From Anaeramoeba flamelloides (Eukaryota > Metamonada > Anaeramoebidae), in contig JANTQA010000070.1 of assembly GCA_027625915.1 (NCBI GenBank), positions 11,475,001-11,539,000 of the forward strand: a stretch of DNA of 64,000 nucleotides. The letters are read 5' to 3'. Below the pieces are notes generated by a model. That model searched no databases. It saw only the letters and a list, made by a program, of their open reading frames with translations, and was not told the DNA's origin. Each line of letters opens with the position of its first letter. The first letter of the stretch is position 1. The position numbers were made by a program, and so were the translations under genes. This document shows positions 48,101-59,804 of the stretch, in pieces.

Positions 48101-51100
48101 CAAAAGAAGAAAAAAACAAGAAAAAAATTATCAGGGGAGTAATTAAAAGGGAATTAAATATTAATCAAATAATTGCCAAAGTGATAATAAAAATTGGTGG
48201 ACAAAATTTAATTTTAAATGAAAAATTATTATTCAATTTTTCTCTAATGGGAATTAAATTAATTAATAAAATTTTATTCCAATGCTTTGTAAATGAAAAA
48301 AAGGGTTATAAACATTTTGATAACTTTTTAATTTTAATTATAAATTCCAAAGATATTAATTCTAAAAACCTACCACGTTTTATTCTTTATTTTAATATTA
48401 AATTTATTGATTTATTAACAAAAAATTTAAAGAAATATAATATAATTCAAAATAATAAATTATTTCCAATTTTTTTAAAGAATATTTTTAAATATGTTAT
48501 TCTTTTAAAAACAACAATTATTAATTTCCGAATATTATTATCAAAAAATGATCAAAATAAACATGACAAAAACGGTGAAAATAATTATGAAAAAAATGGT
48601 GAAAATAAAAATGAAAACAAAGCAAAAATTTTCCAAAATATTGATGATAATGATATTTATAATGAAAAAAATGAACTACATAAATTATTAATCTATTTAA
48701 TTTATTCAATTTTTAATTTATTTAATGATTTAAAATTATTTTCAAAATCATTATTATTAACGAAAATAATTGATAATAAAAAAAATAATTTTAAAATAAA
48801 ATTAATTAAACAATTTTTAATTTCTGTATTGGAATTTTTAATTTATTACATAAAAATTCCAAATTTATTTAACATACAATTGATCAGAAAAAAAATAATA
48901 AGATTAATTACTCGACCGTGTAATAATTTTTTTAAAAATAATTATGAAAGGTTTAATGAATTAAAAATTTGGATCCTTCGTGAATTATTAATAAATTTTA
49001 ATGAAAACAAAATAATTCATAAAAATAATGATAATGAAATTGATAACGGGAAAGAAATGGAATATGAAGATGATAATTATAATTATTATAAAGAAATTTT
49101 AATTGTTTTGAATACTTTTAAAAAATATTATGAAAATAAATTTAAACAATTATTAATGAATAAAATTAATAAGAACAAAAATAATCAATTAAATAAAATA
49201 TTAACTTATAAAAAAATATTTCAAAATTTTGAAAATGTTTTTAATTTTTCGTTATTTAATCAAAAAATGATGAATAATGATGTAAAATTAATTCCTTTTA
49301 AATATATAAGCTTGTCTAATTTTGAAAAGCAAATTTATCAAAAAAGATTAATTAATAATAAAAAAATCATTTTGAATGATTTGAAAAAATATAATTTATT
49401 AATTCATCAGAATTTAACTTTCGTTATTGACGAAATAAGTACTTTTTTAGAAAAACAAAATTTTTCGCATTACACCTTAAATGAAATAAAATTTTATAAT
49501 TGGAAAAAAGAATTAAAAATTAAAAAAAAATGGAAAAATGTTTTTTCAAATAACTTGATTGGTTTTAATAAATTATCAAATTGTAAATGGAAATTGGATA
49601 AATATGAAGATCAGTTAAGAAGAAGAACAAAATTTAAAATTAATTATAAATTAACGAAGAATACAAAAAGTTATCAATTCAATTCCAGGAAAAAGTTGAA
49701 TTCTAAAAATAGTAATAATAACAGAGATAATAATAACATTGGGGAAGGAATAGAAAAGAAGAAGCAGCAGAAGAAGAAGAATGAAAGGGAAATGAAGATT
49801 AGTGCGAAGAATTTTCATGAAAATAAGATTATTGATCAAAGCATATTATTGATTTGGGATTCAATAATACGAAAGCAAAAAAATAATACAAATTTTATTC
49901 AAGATTGTCAAATAATTTGTGTAAAAAAAAAATATGAAGGTATTTTTCTAATAAATAATAACAAAAAACATTTAAAATTTTTAGCTTCAAAAAAGTATAA
50001 AGAAAAAATAATTAAAATAAATAACATTAAAGAAATATACAAAAGAAGATATTGCTTAAAGCATATTGCTATTGAAATCTTTTTAACAAATAAAAAAAAT
50101 TATTTTTTCAATTTCCATTCAGTAAAAACCAGAAATTTAGTTTATAAAAAAATTATCAATTTGAAACCAAATAAATTAGCAAATATTGGCAGTGGGAAAA
50201 GCGCTCAAGAAATATTTAAAAATTCAAAGATCACAGAACTATGGCAAAATAGATCAATTTCCAATTTTGAATATTTGATGAAACTAAACTTTATTTCTGG
50301 TAGAACTTATCACGATCTAAGCCAATACCCCATCTTCCCTTGGATTCTCATAGACTATACAAGTGAAAAAATCGATTTAGAAAACCAAAATGTTTATAGA
50401 GATTTATCAAAGCCAATCGGTGTATTAAATCCCAATAGATTAAATTTCTTTGAAGAAAGGTTTAAATCTTTTTCAGATGTCGATGATGATATACCCCCTT
50501 TTTATTATGGCACACATTATTCAAGTGTTGGGTCAGTTTTGTATTATTTATTGAGAGTGGAGCCCTTTACTAATTTATCTATTGATTTACAAGGTTTGAT
50601 TTTTTTTTGTTAGTTTTATTCTTAATATTTTTAGTCATAATTGATTCAAGAACAACAAAAATAGAAATTTAAAAAAACAGTTAAGGGACCAGTCTTCTAC
50701 GACAACAAGACAAAATTTTAAAATATGTTATTGGTGGTATTCTCTACTTACAAATTTCGTATATCCCAAAAGTCAAAAAATTCTGATCGACTAATAAAGC
50801 CATAAAAGAAAATTAGTTTAGAGAGATCAATTTTTTTTTTTCCATTTTTTCTGAAAAAGAAAACTATTAAATTCGTTTTTTTTCTCACAATTTAACAAGT
50901 TTTTACCCCTTTTATTGCCATTTTGATCATTATTATACTATAACATTTCTTTGTTACCAGTAATATTAATATAAAGATTTTTTTCCTTTTTTGAGATAAA
51001 ACTTTTGGTTAACCAAAAAAATTGATATATTCAACGGATTAAAAAATGATTGTATTTATTAAAGAAGGATAGTTTTAATAATCAAAGTTTTAAAGTCATG

Positions 51101-54100
51101 TAAAAATTTTACTCTGAAATTTTGTTTTTGTTTTAAGACAAAATTCGATTTTTCAAAATAAAATTTTCTTGAAGATATTTGGGAATTAGTTAATTTTATC
51201 TCTCAAAATTCAATATCATTTTTTTTCTGCCAAAAAATGAATTGAATTGTTATAAGGATTTTTGTGAATAAGACCAAACAATTAATTATAAAAATTTTTT
51301 TGCAATTTTTTTTTAATTTTTTGAAAACCAAAAACAACTTTTTTCGCACTTTAAAAGAAAAATTTTTTTTTTACATAATAGATCTCAATTTAATTGATAA
51401 AATGTAGTTAATCTTCTACCAAATATTCATTTATTGAATCACATATACTTCAATTAGTTTTATTGGCTAAGATTTGAATTGAAATATTAATCAAAGAAAA
51501 AGAAACCAAATAAAAAATTTGTTTTCGAAATCAACACTTTCCAACATTTAACAAAAAATATGTTTGATCATTTCCAATAATTAACGTAATTGTTAATAAA
51601 AATAATATGTTACTTTTTTTCGTTTTATATTGGAAAGATGCAAATTTTGAATTTCAAAAAAATAGACTCAAATCAATAAATTGTTTAAATGGGGTTAACT
51701 CATCCATTTCATCAGTCGAAACACAAATTACAAAAAAAAAAAAATTGAAGATCTTGACAAGATTTCATTTTATTTTCAAAAATGACTACTCCCTTAACCA
51801 TGTTTTTTTTTTGGTTAACTTTATTATTTGTTCACTAAATACAGAAATTTCAATTTTGCAATTTTTTTCAAAAATTAATAAAATTTCTTTAGAAAAAGAG
51901 AAGCATTTACAAAAAAGCTTCAAAAAGGTAAAAAATAGCTTCAAAAAAACAATTTCTTAAATAATCACTATTTCAAAAAAAAAAAAATGTTAAAGTTTGT
52001 TAAATAATATTTGTTTTCCAAAAAGTAAAAATTATTCTTAAATTCATTATTTATTTGATTTAAAAGGTTTTAGTAAAATTAACTATTTATTTCTTTAATT
52101 TTAGAAATTAATTCTTTTTTCACAAATATTGAATAAGTCTATGTCTGTCATTATTTCCCAGTTTGCGGTGAAATATCGCATAATATTTTTCCCAGAAATA
52201 ATCTTTGAAAGATATTTTTATCTCATGGGGGCTTTAGTGTGACTGTAGAAATCAAAAATATCTTGGAAGATTCATTATGGGTAAAATATAAGATATTTTA
52301 CGAAAACGAGGGAAATACAAAAAGTTTTGTCCCAAGAGTTACTTGAAAAGAACAAAAACAAAAAATTGAAGATCAGATATACTTTATTATTTATTTAATA
52401 TCAAGAGGCTATTTTTTCTTTTTTCTTTTTATGATGGGAACTTTAATTCTTTTTTAATTGTGATAACATTTAAAATATATATTCCCACCATAATCCAAAT
52501 TTCAAAATTAGGGGCAAATTTTTTAATTATTATTTTTTTCTTTTTTCATTTGTCTTATAAAAAATAAAATGATTACACTATATTTTTATTTATTAATCTA
52601 CATTGGTTATTATCTCTAAACACTTTAGTAAAATACATTAATATTCAAAAAAAAATTAAACAATTAACAAAAATTTTTATATGATGAAAAATCTGCCCCT
52701 ATTTTTGAAATTCAGCTTAGATACTAACTTATTGAATTGTTTAAATTTTGTACCCTTTTAATTGCTTTTTGTGTTTGCGTTTCCATGGAATGGCAGAGAT
52801 TTTTTTCCAATTCTTATTCAGATTTTTAAAAGTCGAAAATATTTTATCAATCGACTAGATGATATCTCTGAAAATTAATTATTTTCAGAAAAAAAACCTG
52901 ATTTTTTCTGTCAAAATTGCAAGAATCTATCAAATATTCCCAAAAATACCCGAAAATCGAAAATACCCTAAAATTTTTTAACCACATAAAAATACTTTAT
53001 GGGCAACTTCTAAGAAACCCTAGTGTCAATATACTCAGTTTAAAGGTAAATTTGGAATTTTATTGTAGATCATTTTTTAAATTTTTTTTCTGAAAATATC
53101 ATAATTCAAAAAATTTAAATTTTAGGGAATGGTATTCAACCCATTTTGTGTGAAAGGGATTGGTATCTTGGATGAATAACATTACTGATCATTTCGAAAT
53201 GGTATTAACTAAATGAGAGAAAAGATACTTGTAAAGAAAATTTCTCATTGTGTATCATTACTCATAATTTTGTAATCTTAAATACAATCCAAAAATAACC
53301 GAGTAATATCTAACCATACAATAAATACCCATATCCTACACAAGATTACCCAAGCCAAACTTTATTTAAATTCCCCATTCCATAAAAGAAACTGGTTTAA
53401 CCAAAACATACAAACACACACCATACCAAACCTAACACAACCCATTCCAATACTCTGACATACCCATACACGTACCCTAATAAGTACTAACAATTACTCA
53501 AATATACTCAAAAGGCACCAAAACCTCTTTAGAGTAGTTTAAAGTAGAAAAATCAAAAAAAAATATTTTGTCTGAAGGTAAAATTGTTATTTTAGCGTTA
53601 AACTGAGTATATTGGTTCCAGCGTTTCTTAGAAGTTGTCCATAACGTGTTTTTATGTTTGGTTAAAAAATTTTCGGGTATTTTCGATTTTCGGGTATTTT
53701 CGGGAATATTTCAAACACTCAATTGCGGTGTTTTTTTTATAGAATACAGAATTTGCATTTAAGAAAATTTGTGGTTCGGGGTGGCCGAAACACTTACGTT
53801 TTGTCTGAATGCTTGAAATTTTACAACTGTTTAATATCTCACATTTTCTTAAAATTTTGATACCTCAACATATTGCAAACCCCTCATTAAAAACTAAAAT
53901 CTAAAAATTGTTTTTAAATTGAATTCGAAAAAAAAAATAATTCACAAAGTTTTCCTCATGGCTATAATAAAAAGTTTTTCTTTTTTTTTTTTTTTTTCAA
54001 TAAAAAGTATCATCAATATTAATTTCTTCTCGTATTTGTATTAATAATTAAATTATTTATAGATCAAAAATTTGATCATGCAGATAGGCTGTTCCATTCG

Positions 54101-55939
54101 ATTGGAAGTACGTGGGAAAATTGTTATACTTCTGTATCCGATGTTAAAGAATTAATTCCTGAATTTTTCTATTTGCCAGATATGTTTTTGAATCACAATC
54201 ATTTTGATTTTGGTAAAAAATTGAATGAGACTCAAGTTGATAATGTAATTTTACCACCATGGGCTAATAATTCAGCTTATGAGTTTGTTAAAATTCATAG
54301 GCAAGCTTTAGAATCTGACTATGTTAGTGAGCATTTACATGAGTGGATCGATTTAATATTTGGATATAAACAAAGAGGGGAAGAAGCAATAAATGCAAAA
54401 AATGTATTTTATTATTTAACTTATGAGGGCAATGTTAATTTGGATGCCATTGAAGATGAACAAATGCAAAAGGCATATTTATTGCAAATTGAAAATTTTG
54501 GGCAAATACCAACACAGTTATTAAATGCTCCTCACCCGAAAAGAAAGGCCAGAAGGGAGCTCTTAAAGATTTCTTTCGGGCAAATTAGTTTATATCCAAA
54601 ATTTTCAAAGAGTTCATGTATTTTTCTGAAAATTATAAAAAGAATTCATAAAATAAAGAAGAATGCAAAGGAGAGCAAAGATAACTCTTATGGGAAAAAA
54701 AGTAGTAATTTTCGGTCGAATATTAATATATATGATAAGAAATTGGAACAAAATCAGTTTTTAAAAAATGATTCTTTATCCTCTTCAACTTCAAATTTAT
54801 TTAATATGATCAAATTGCAAAAAAAGGTGAAAGAAGAAGAAACTCGCAATAATAACAATAACAAAAGCCATGATCATGAATATAATAATTGTAAAAATAA
54901 TACAAACAATAAGCAGATAAAAAATATTTTATATAAAAAGAAAAAATATCATTCTGAAACACATCTTAATACCTTAATTAAAAAACGCAAAAAAATAGAA
55001 TACAATCAAGATAAAACCAATTCAATTGAAAATAATTTTTCTATACAGCAGCTAAATGAAATTATAATGATTGATTCAAACTTTACTTTATCGGTTTTTA
55101 ACTGTTATTTAAGAAAAAATTTGAAAGAAAACCAATATAAGGCAAAAATCGATCAATTAGGGGATAGGAAATTGTTTTCAAAAAATTTTTATTGGAGATT
55201 TTTTCAGAAAGAAATCATGTCAAAGCAATATCTTGATTTAACACCAGATCATAATTATTTAATATGTTGTGGTTTTTTTGATAATACAATAAAACTGCTT
55301 TCTTTAAAAAATATTAATCAAACAATTAATATAATTGGTCATAATGAGCAGGTCACATGTATAAAAATGCATGGAAATATCTTAATTTCTGGTTCAAAGG
55401 ACACTACAATAAAAATTTGGAAATATTATTATAGCGATATGTGTCCAAAATTTCTTTTGTTAAACACAATTACATATAATTATACAAGTATAAAACTATT
55501 AGATATGAATTTACGAAATAATATAATCGTTTCTCTGGCAATGGATAATGTTTTAATAATTTCTGATTTATTGACAGCCAAATTTCGATATAAAATTAAA
55601 TTATCAATCAGTGTCGATAATTTATTAATTTCTCCTTCTGGCAATTCTATTTTAATTTACTCCAATGGTGAAAAAAAAATACAATATTTCTCTCTAAATG
55701 GTCACCTTATTTCTCAATTTGATTTCTCAGGTACGAATATTAATAATTGTTTATTTTATCAACAAAACAAACTCGTTATAACACAAGATAATACAATACA
55801 CGTTTTTAATCTTCCTAATCTTGAAATTTTAAACACTTTTTCCTTTGAAAAAACAATCCAACAAATCTGTATAATAAACAATCCTTCTTTACTTTATCTA
55901 TATCTTGAAGATGGAAATTTTTTAATTTTTTCTTTATAA
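41948..55939 (+). CDS. Giant PH-BEACH-WD40 protein (neurobeachin/Lvs-like)
   Basis: Proposed exons are 41948-42068, 42482-50593 and 54063-55939, giving 3369 codons plus stop with phase kept. Exon 1 is the least certain. Asn-rich tracts encoded by AAT repeats lie at ~655-680 and ~915-940. A ConA-like domain starts at ~1107 (FNGVNSTLLPNPFELNQKKF, FTFCCWMKI). A PH-like domain is at ~2490-2600 and the BEACH domain at ~2620-2900 (ISNFEYLMKLNFISGRTYHD, YPIFPWILIDY, PFYYGTHYSSVGSVLYYLLR, then FDHADRLFHSIGSTWENC). C-terminal WD40 repeats (HNEQVTCIKMHGNILISGSK, DTTIKIW) end the protein. BEACH proteins of this layout organise membrane traffic, lysosome size and vesicle fusion (family knowledge); assignment to a subfamily is not possible here. 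The second intron splits the BEACH domain between IDLQ and QKFDHAD, is 3.5 kb, and holds three repeats. The Asn/Lys-rich middle is expected in AT-rich genomes. Confidence 0.85.
42069..42481 (+). other. Intron 1 of the BEACH gene (proposed)
   Basis: 413 bases, donor GTTTTA after TTGG, acceptor AAATAG. The donor resembles that of intron 2 (GTTTGA) and the first TPI intron (GTTTTT), and the junction keeps the frame. Supported only by these signals and by the open frame starting immediately after the acceptor. Confidence 0.5.
44323..44395 (+). repeat. Coding AAT repeat (Asn tract)
   Basis: About 24 consecutive Asn codons, mostly AAT, within the BEACH gene. A second tract of similar kind lies at about 45103-45167. 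The minus strand gives an Ile-rich frame, which is a shadow. Confidence 0.85.
45103..45167 (+). repeat. Second coding AAT repeat (Asn tract)
   Basis: About 21 Asn codons followed by a Lys/Asn-rich stretch. Length is likely to vary between strains or sequencing reads. Confidence 0.85.
51615..51800 (+). repeat. Family P repeat, copy 2
   Basis: It shares AATTGTTTAAATGGGGTTAA and CTCATCCATTTCAT, then GTCGAAACACAAATTAC, with the inverse of 22530-22760. The 117-codon frame at 51607-51960 overlaps it but is not preserved in the other copy and lies in an intron; it is not called. Confidence 0.7.
52493..52717 (+). mobile_element. Family B MITE-like element, copy 3
   Basis: About 225 bp, direct relative to 1025-1249, starting TCCAAATTTCAAAATTAGGG and ending TTTTTGAAATTCAGCTT. 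The interior is close to copy 1. It sits inside BEACH intron 2. Confidence 0.85.
52932..53712 (+). mobile_element. Family K element with ~120 bp inverted ends
   Basis: About 781 bp. Both arms carry AAATATTCCC, AAAATACCCGAAAATCGAAA, TTTTTTAACCA, CAACTTCTAAGAAAC and AATATACTCAGTTTAA in the same order, inverted. The interior (53290-53540) is strikingly G-poor and C-rich on this strand. No coding capacity. It lies in BEACH intron 2. Confidence 0.85.
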
Positions 55940-56242
55940 TTCGTTAAAAATAATGATTTAATTTTCTTTTTATTTATTATCATTATTTTTTTTTTTTCGA
56001 TAATTGATATATATATTTATATGTATGTATACATTAACGTGTGTTATTTATTTATTGATATATAAATGATAAAGAAAAAATATTCAAATTTCGAAATAAA
56101 AATTGCTATTCTTATTTTTTTCTATTTTAATATTTGTTGAATTTCAAATTTTACTTTGTATTTTTTCAGAATTTTCTTGAAAATGAAAAAATATTCAAAT
56201 TTTAATCATCTTTTTGATTAAAGTTTGTGAAAAAAAAAATTC
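55940..56242. other. 3' flank of the BEACH gene
   Basis: AT-rich, with an AATAAA-like hexamer near 56095. No other feature before element F. Confidence 0.4.
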
Positions 56243-57093
56243 GGACACATCAAAAAAGTGAGATATCTTTCTTTTATCAAAAATTAAAAGTTTTAATTGG
56301 GAACATTAGTAAAATTGATCAAAATTACAAGAATTTTTTGAAGATGAGAAGAATCAAATTGGATATTAAAAAAATTTAAGGAGTATAACCTCTAACTTAG
56401 TTTTTTATGATTTTAAGTTATCTGGATAGTTTCAAAAGAATATTGTTAAAAAACAAAGTACTTTATTATAAAAATAAATCTTACTACAACCTGAAAATGA
56501 TGAAAAATTATTACAATTTTTTTATCTTTGCCATTTTAAATATTATTTTTAAAAAAGGCATTTCTGGGTTTATTACTTTGTATTTTATATCAATTCATAT
56601 GTGTATATAATCCTTAATCTTAATTTTCGATGCTTTTTTTAAAAAACTAAAGTTTTCTAGTTAAATTTTCAATGAAAAATTGAAAAATTGGAAAATTGAT
56701 CATTTTCACAATTGCTTTATCTTAACACGGATCGAATTTTTTTTGAGTAATCACAAAATAATAAAGATTTAAGATTAAGTTTTATCTATGAAAGTCTTAT
56801 TAAATCAGGGGTGAATTGTCCTAAATGTATTTTTGACTCATTGATTTATCTTTTTAGAATCAAAAAAAAAAAAGAATTTAATTTTTATCAGTAATATAAA
56901 AGAAGTATTTTGTTGAAATTGAAATAAATAAAATCAAATTTAGATAATACACTTCTTAAAAGGTTTTTGTACTCATTTGGATTCTTATTATCTTCAAAAC
57001 AATCTGGTAATTCTAATGAATTTTACTGATTTTCTCAATTAAAACTTACCATTTTTGATAAAATTAAATGTCTCACTTTTTTTATGAGTACAT
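56243..57093 (+). mobile_element. Family F element with ~130 bp inverted ends
   Basis: About 850 bp. The left arm (ACACATCAAAAAAGTGAGAT, then AAAAGTTTTAATTGGGAACA) and the inverse of the right arm (ACTCATAAAAAAAGTGAGAC, then TAAGTTTTAATTGAGAAAAT) agree over about 130 bases. The inner motif AATTGGGAACATTAGTAAAA is also in G and resembles that of E. A 67-codon frame (56407-56610) inside is not supported as a gene. Confidence 0.8.
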
Positions 57094-57225
57094 TTTTTTT
57101 TTGTAAAAGTAATACCTTATTTTTGAAAATGATAAAATTGTGTTCAAGGAATTAAATCAAGAAGATTTGGTTGATCCAAAGAAAGATTGCTTTTTTTTTT
57201 TAGGAATAAAATTATATTTTATATT

Positions 57226-57690
57226 AGGGAAAAAAATCCCGGACCTAAAAAAAATCCAGGAAAAGATTTTTAATTGTGAGTATTAGTAAAATTTTTGTCT
57301 AATTTCAATGAAATCCTTATTATAAATAACCAATTTTTTTATGAGATTAGTAATAAACCTACCTAAAGTCCATTAAAGTAAGGTGTCTCTAGAATACTCG
57401 AGTAATTGTTTGATAGCCTAATGTTGATCAACTTTTTTTGAAAAACAATCGAGTTTTATCGAGGATTACTCGAGTTTGGAAAATGATAATTTTTCTTCTT
57501 GTTTTTTGATTGATTGAATGGTGTTTTGAACAATTGTGATTTCATCAATCATCATTCTAATAAGTGGGGGGGTTATAATTGAAAAATCCGATTCTTAAAA
57601 AAAGGAATTTGATTGTAAATAAATGAAATTACACAATAATTTTACTAATATTCACAATTAAAAATCTTGTCCGGGATTTTTTTCATGTAC
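57226..57690 (+). mobile_element. Family E element
   Basis: About 465 bp. The left end GGGAAAAAAATCCCGGACC and the inverse of the right end CATGAAAAAAATCCCGGAC match. Both then continue to ATTTTTAATTGTGAGTATTA or its near copy and GTAAAATT. The left arm has an extra ~21 bases that look like a local duplication. It contains two ACTCGAG-type words in the middle. No coding capacity. Confidence 0.8.
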
Positions 57691-59803
57691 AGTATTTTTT
57701 TCGCTGTTCTATCTTTATTTTTTTCCAGTATTTTTGTTTATTATTTATCTTATGTATTTTACTTATCTCAAAAATCACTTAGTAAAGTCATTTTGGTTTA
57801 TAGATCTGTTTAAAAAAAAAAATAAATAAATAAAAAAAGAATTTATTTTTTTTTTTTTTTTTTTTAAAAACTTAAAAAAGAATTAACTATACAATCATTG
57901 TAAACTTTCCAAAAAGGGAATTTAGTATAATTTTTAATTATTTTTCATTTTTAAAAAATCAAAATTAAAAAAAAATTCAAAATCAAGAATTTATTTTTTT
58001 CAATTAATTAAATTAGTATCAAAAATGAAATTATTCAAAATCATCAAAATTAGGTTTCAGGGTTTTATTGTTGGAAAATCAGTCATTTTGAGCTATTTAT
58101 TATTTATTTATTGTTTTACGTCTTTTTAGATCCTCTTTGGCAAGTAAACCTGAATTGTTTTATTATACTTTATTATTGTAAGGGTTTGTGTTAATCTAAT
58201 AGTCATCTTAGAAATATTATTTCTCATGAAAATTTTGAATTGTATTACTTTTTTGGGTTTTTAAAATCTATGAGTTATGCATTTTTTATGTAATATTTCT
58301 TTTAATATTTCTCCCAGAAATATAAAACGGGGAACATTGATTTTTGTTTTACTTTATTTGAAATTTACATCAGATGGACTTTTTCGCCATGTTTTACGAT
58401 TAACTAAATCCTTTACTTCATTTTTAAAACTTTCGGTGTTTGATTTATGTTATATTTGCTTTTTACCTGTTTAACTTGAGTTGAAATAAAAAAATTTGTA
58501 CAAATTTAAAAAAAAAAAACTTTGTATATATTGTTCCTTACACTTTTGTTATTTTTTATTTTTTCAAATTTCCATTAATTGATACCTTAAATAATATTTT
58601 CTTTTATGTGAATATTAAACTTTGAAATGGTAATTGCTTATCAATAAATTAATATAGAAAAAAAAACTAAATATAATAAACTATAACATTTTTTGATTAT
58701 TATGAAAACATAAATAACAATCTAATAATATGTCATTGAATGAAGAGTCATTTTTTGAAATTTGAATTTAACAAGTTTAAAAAAGTTTTGATATTTTTTT
58801 TATTATGATAAGATATTTATCCAAAATAGATTTGTTTTGAAAAACAAAATGTCTTGAAATACTATAATTTTTTGGAACCTACTGAGGTTATTTATTATTT
58901 TTTTGAATAATTTTTTGGAAAAAAACCATTTTACTTTCAAATTCTAAAGAATAAAAATGTTAGTTAGTAAATATTAAGATTGGAAAACAGTATTTAATTA
59001 GAATTTTTGAAGTAAACTTTTAAAATCAAAATTAAAAAATAAATCTTTGAATAGACATCGGGAATTTGATTAATCACTTTCATTAATGAAATTTACCTTT
59101 TGAGATTATTTATTACCAAGTGGGTTTTAACAATTACAATATACTTGGAAATAAAAATATAGTTAACTTAAATGATTTATAGTAGTTGGATTTTTTCTTT
59201 TTTTACCAGAAGAAAAAATTATCAAAAAAGATAAATTTATATTCTCAACTAATAGAAAACTAAGTTTTATGTCAAATTTTGGTTTTAAAATTGTTTTTTT
59301 TTTTTGGTAATTTAAGTTCCACTCGGTACATAGGAAAAAGGAGTTGTAAATTTCAAAGAAAAAAATTTAAAAGAAATTTCAATAATAACAAAAAATAAAA
59401 TGATGTTCTTTATTTATTTGAAAACAAGTAAAAACAGTAAAATCAAACCCTTATTGGACTGATCTTTACAATTAATTTTGATTAAGTTACTAAAAAATAA
59501 TTGAAAGTTGAAAATATTTCCAGATTTTTTAAGGATTTTCAGAAAAAGATTCTGGAGGGTTTGTTGAACCAAAATAGTGAATCAAAAGTTGGGTTCAACA
59601 ATATTCTATTAGATTTAGATTTTTATATTCATTAAAAAAAAACATTATTAGGGTTTATTAAGACATATTACTTAGAAAGTCAAAATCTAAATTTTGTCAA
59701 AACAATTATATATAATTAATATATTAATCAATGGAAAAAAAAATAATATTATAGTTCTCTTTCAAGTAAAAATATTTTATAAAATTTCCTATTTGTAATA
59801 AAT
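57691..59803. other. Gene-free AT-rich region
   Basis: About 2.1 kb. The 65-codon frame at 58277-58474 has no support as a gene. No matched repeat was found. Confidence 0.5.
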
Positions 59804-59804
59804 A

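Larger units (their letters stand above)
50594..54062 (+). other. Intron 2 of the BEACH gene, ~3.5 kb and repeat-filled
   Basis: Donor after CAAG at 50593 (GTTTGA) and acceptor TTTATAG at 54062. Joining gives LQDQKFDHADRLFHSI, the expected BEACH sequence (family consensus LQ-G-KFDHADR-F). It holds family P (51615-51800), family B (52493-52717) and family K (52932-53712). The TPI introns are only 118 and 152 bases, so this intron has been enlarged by insertions. Confidence 0.85.

Noticed and set aside
51607-51960. A 117-codon frame between the BEACH exons
   Set aside because: It lies in the intron, overlaps family P, and its frame is not preserved in the 22.5 kb copy.
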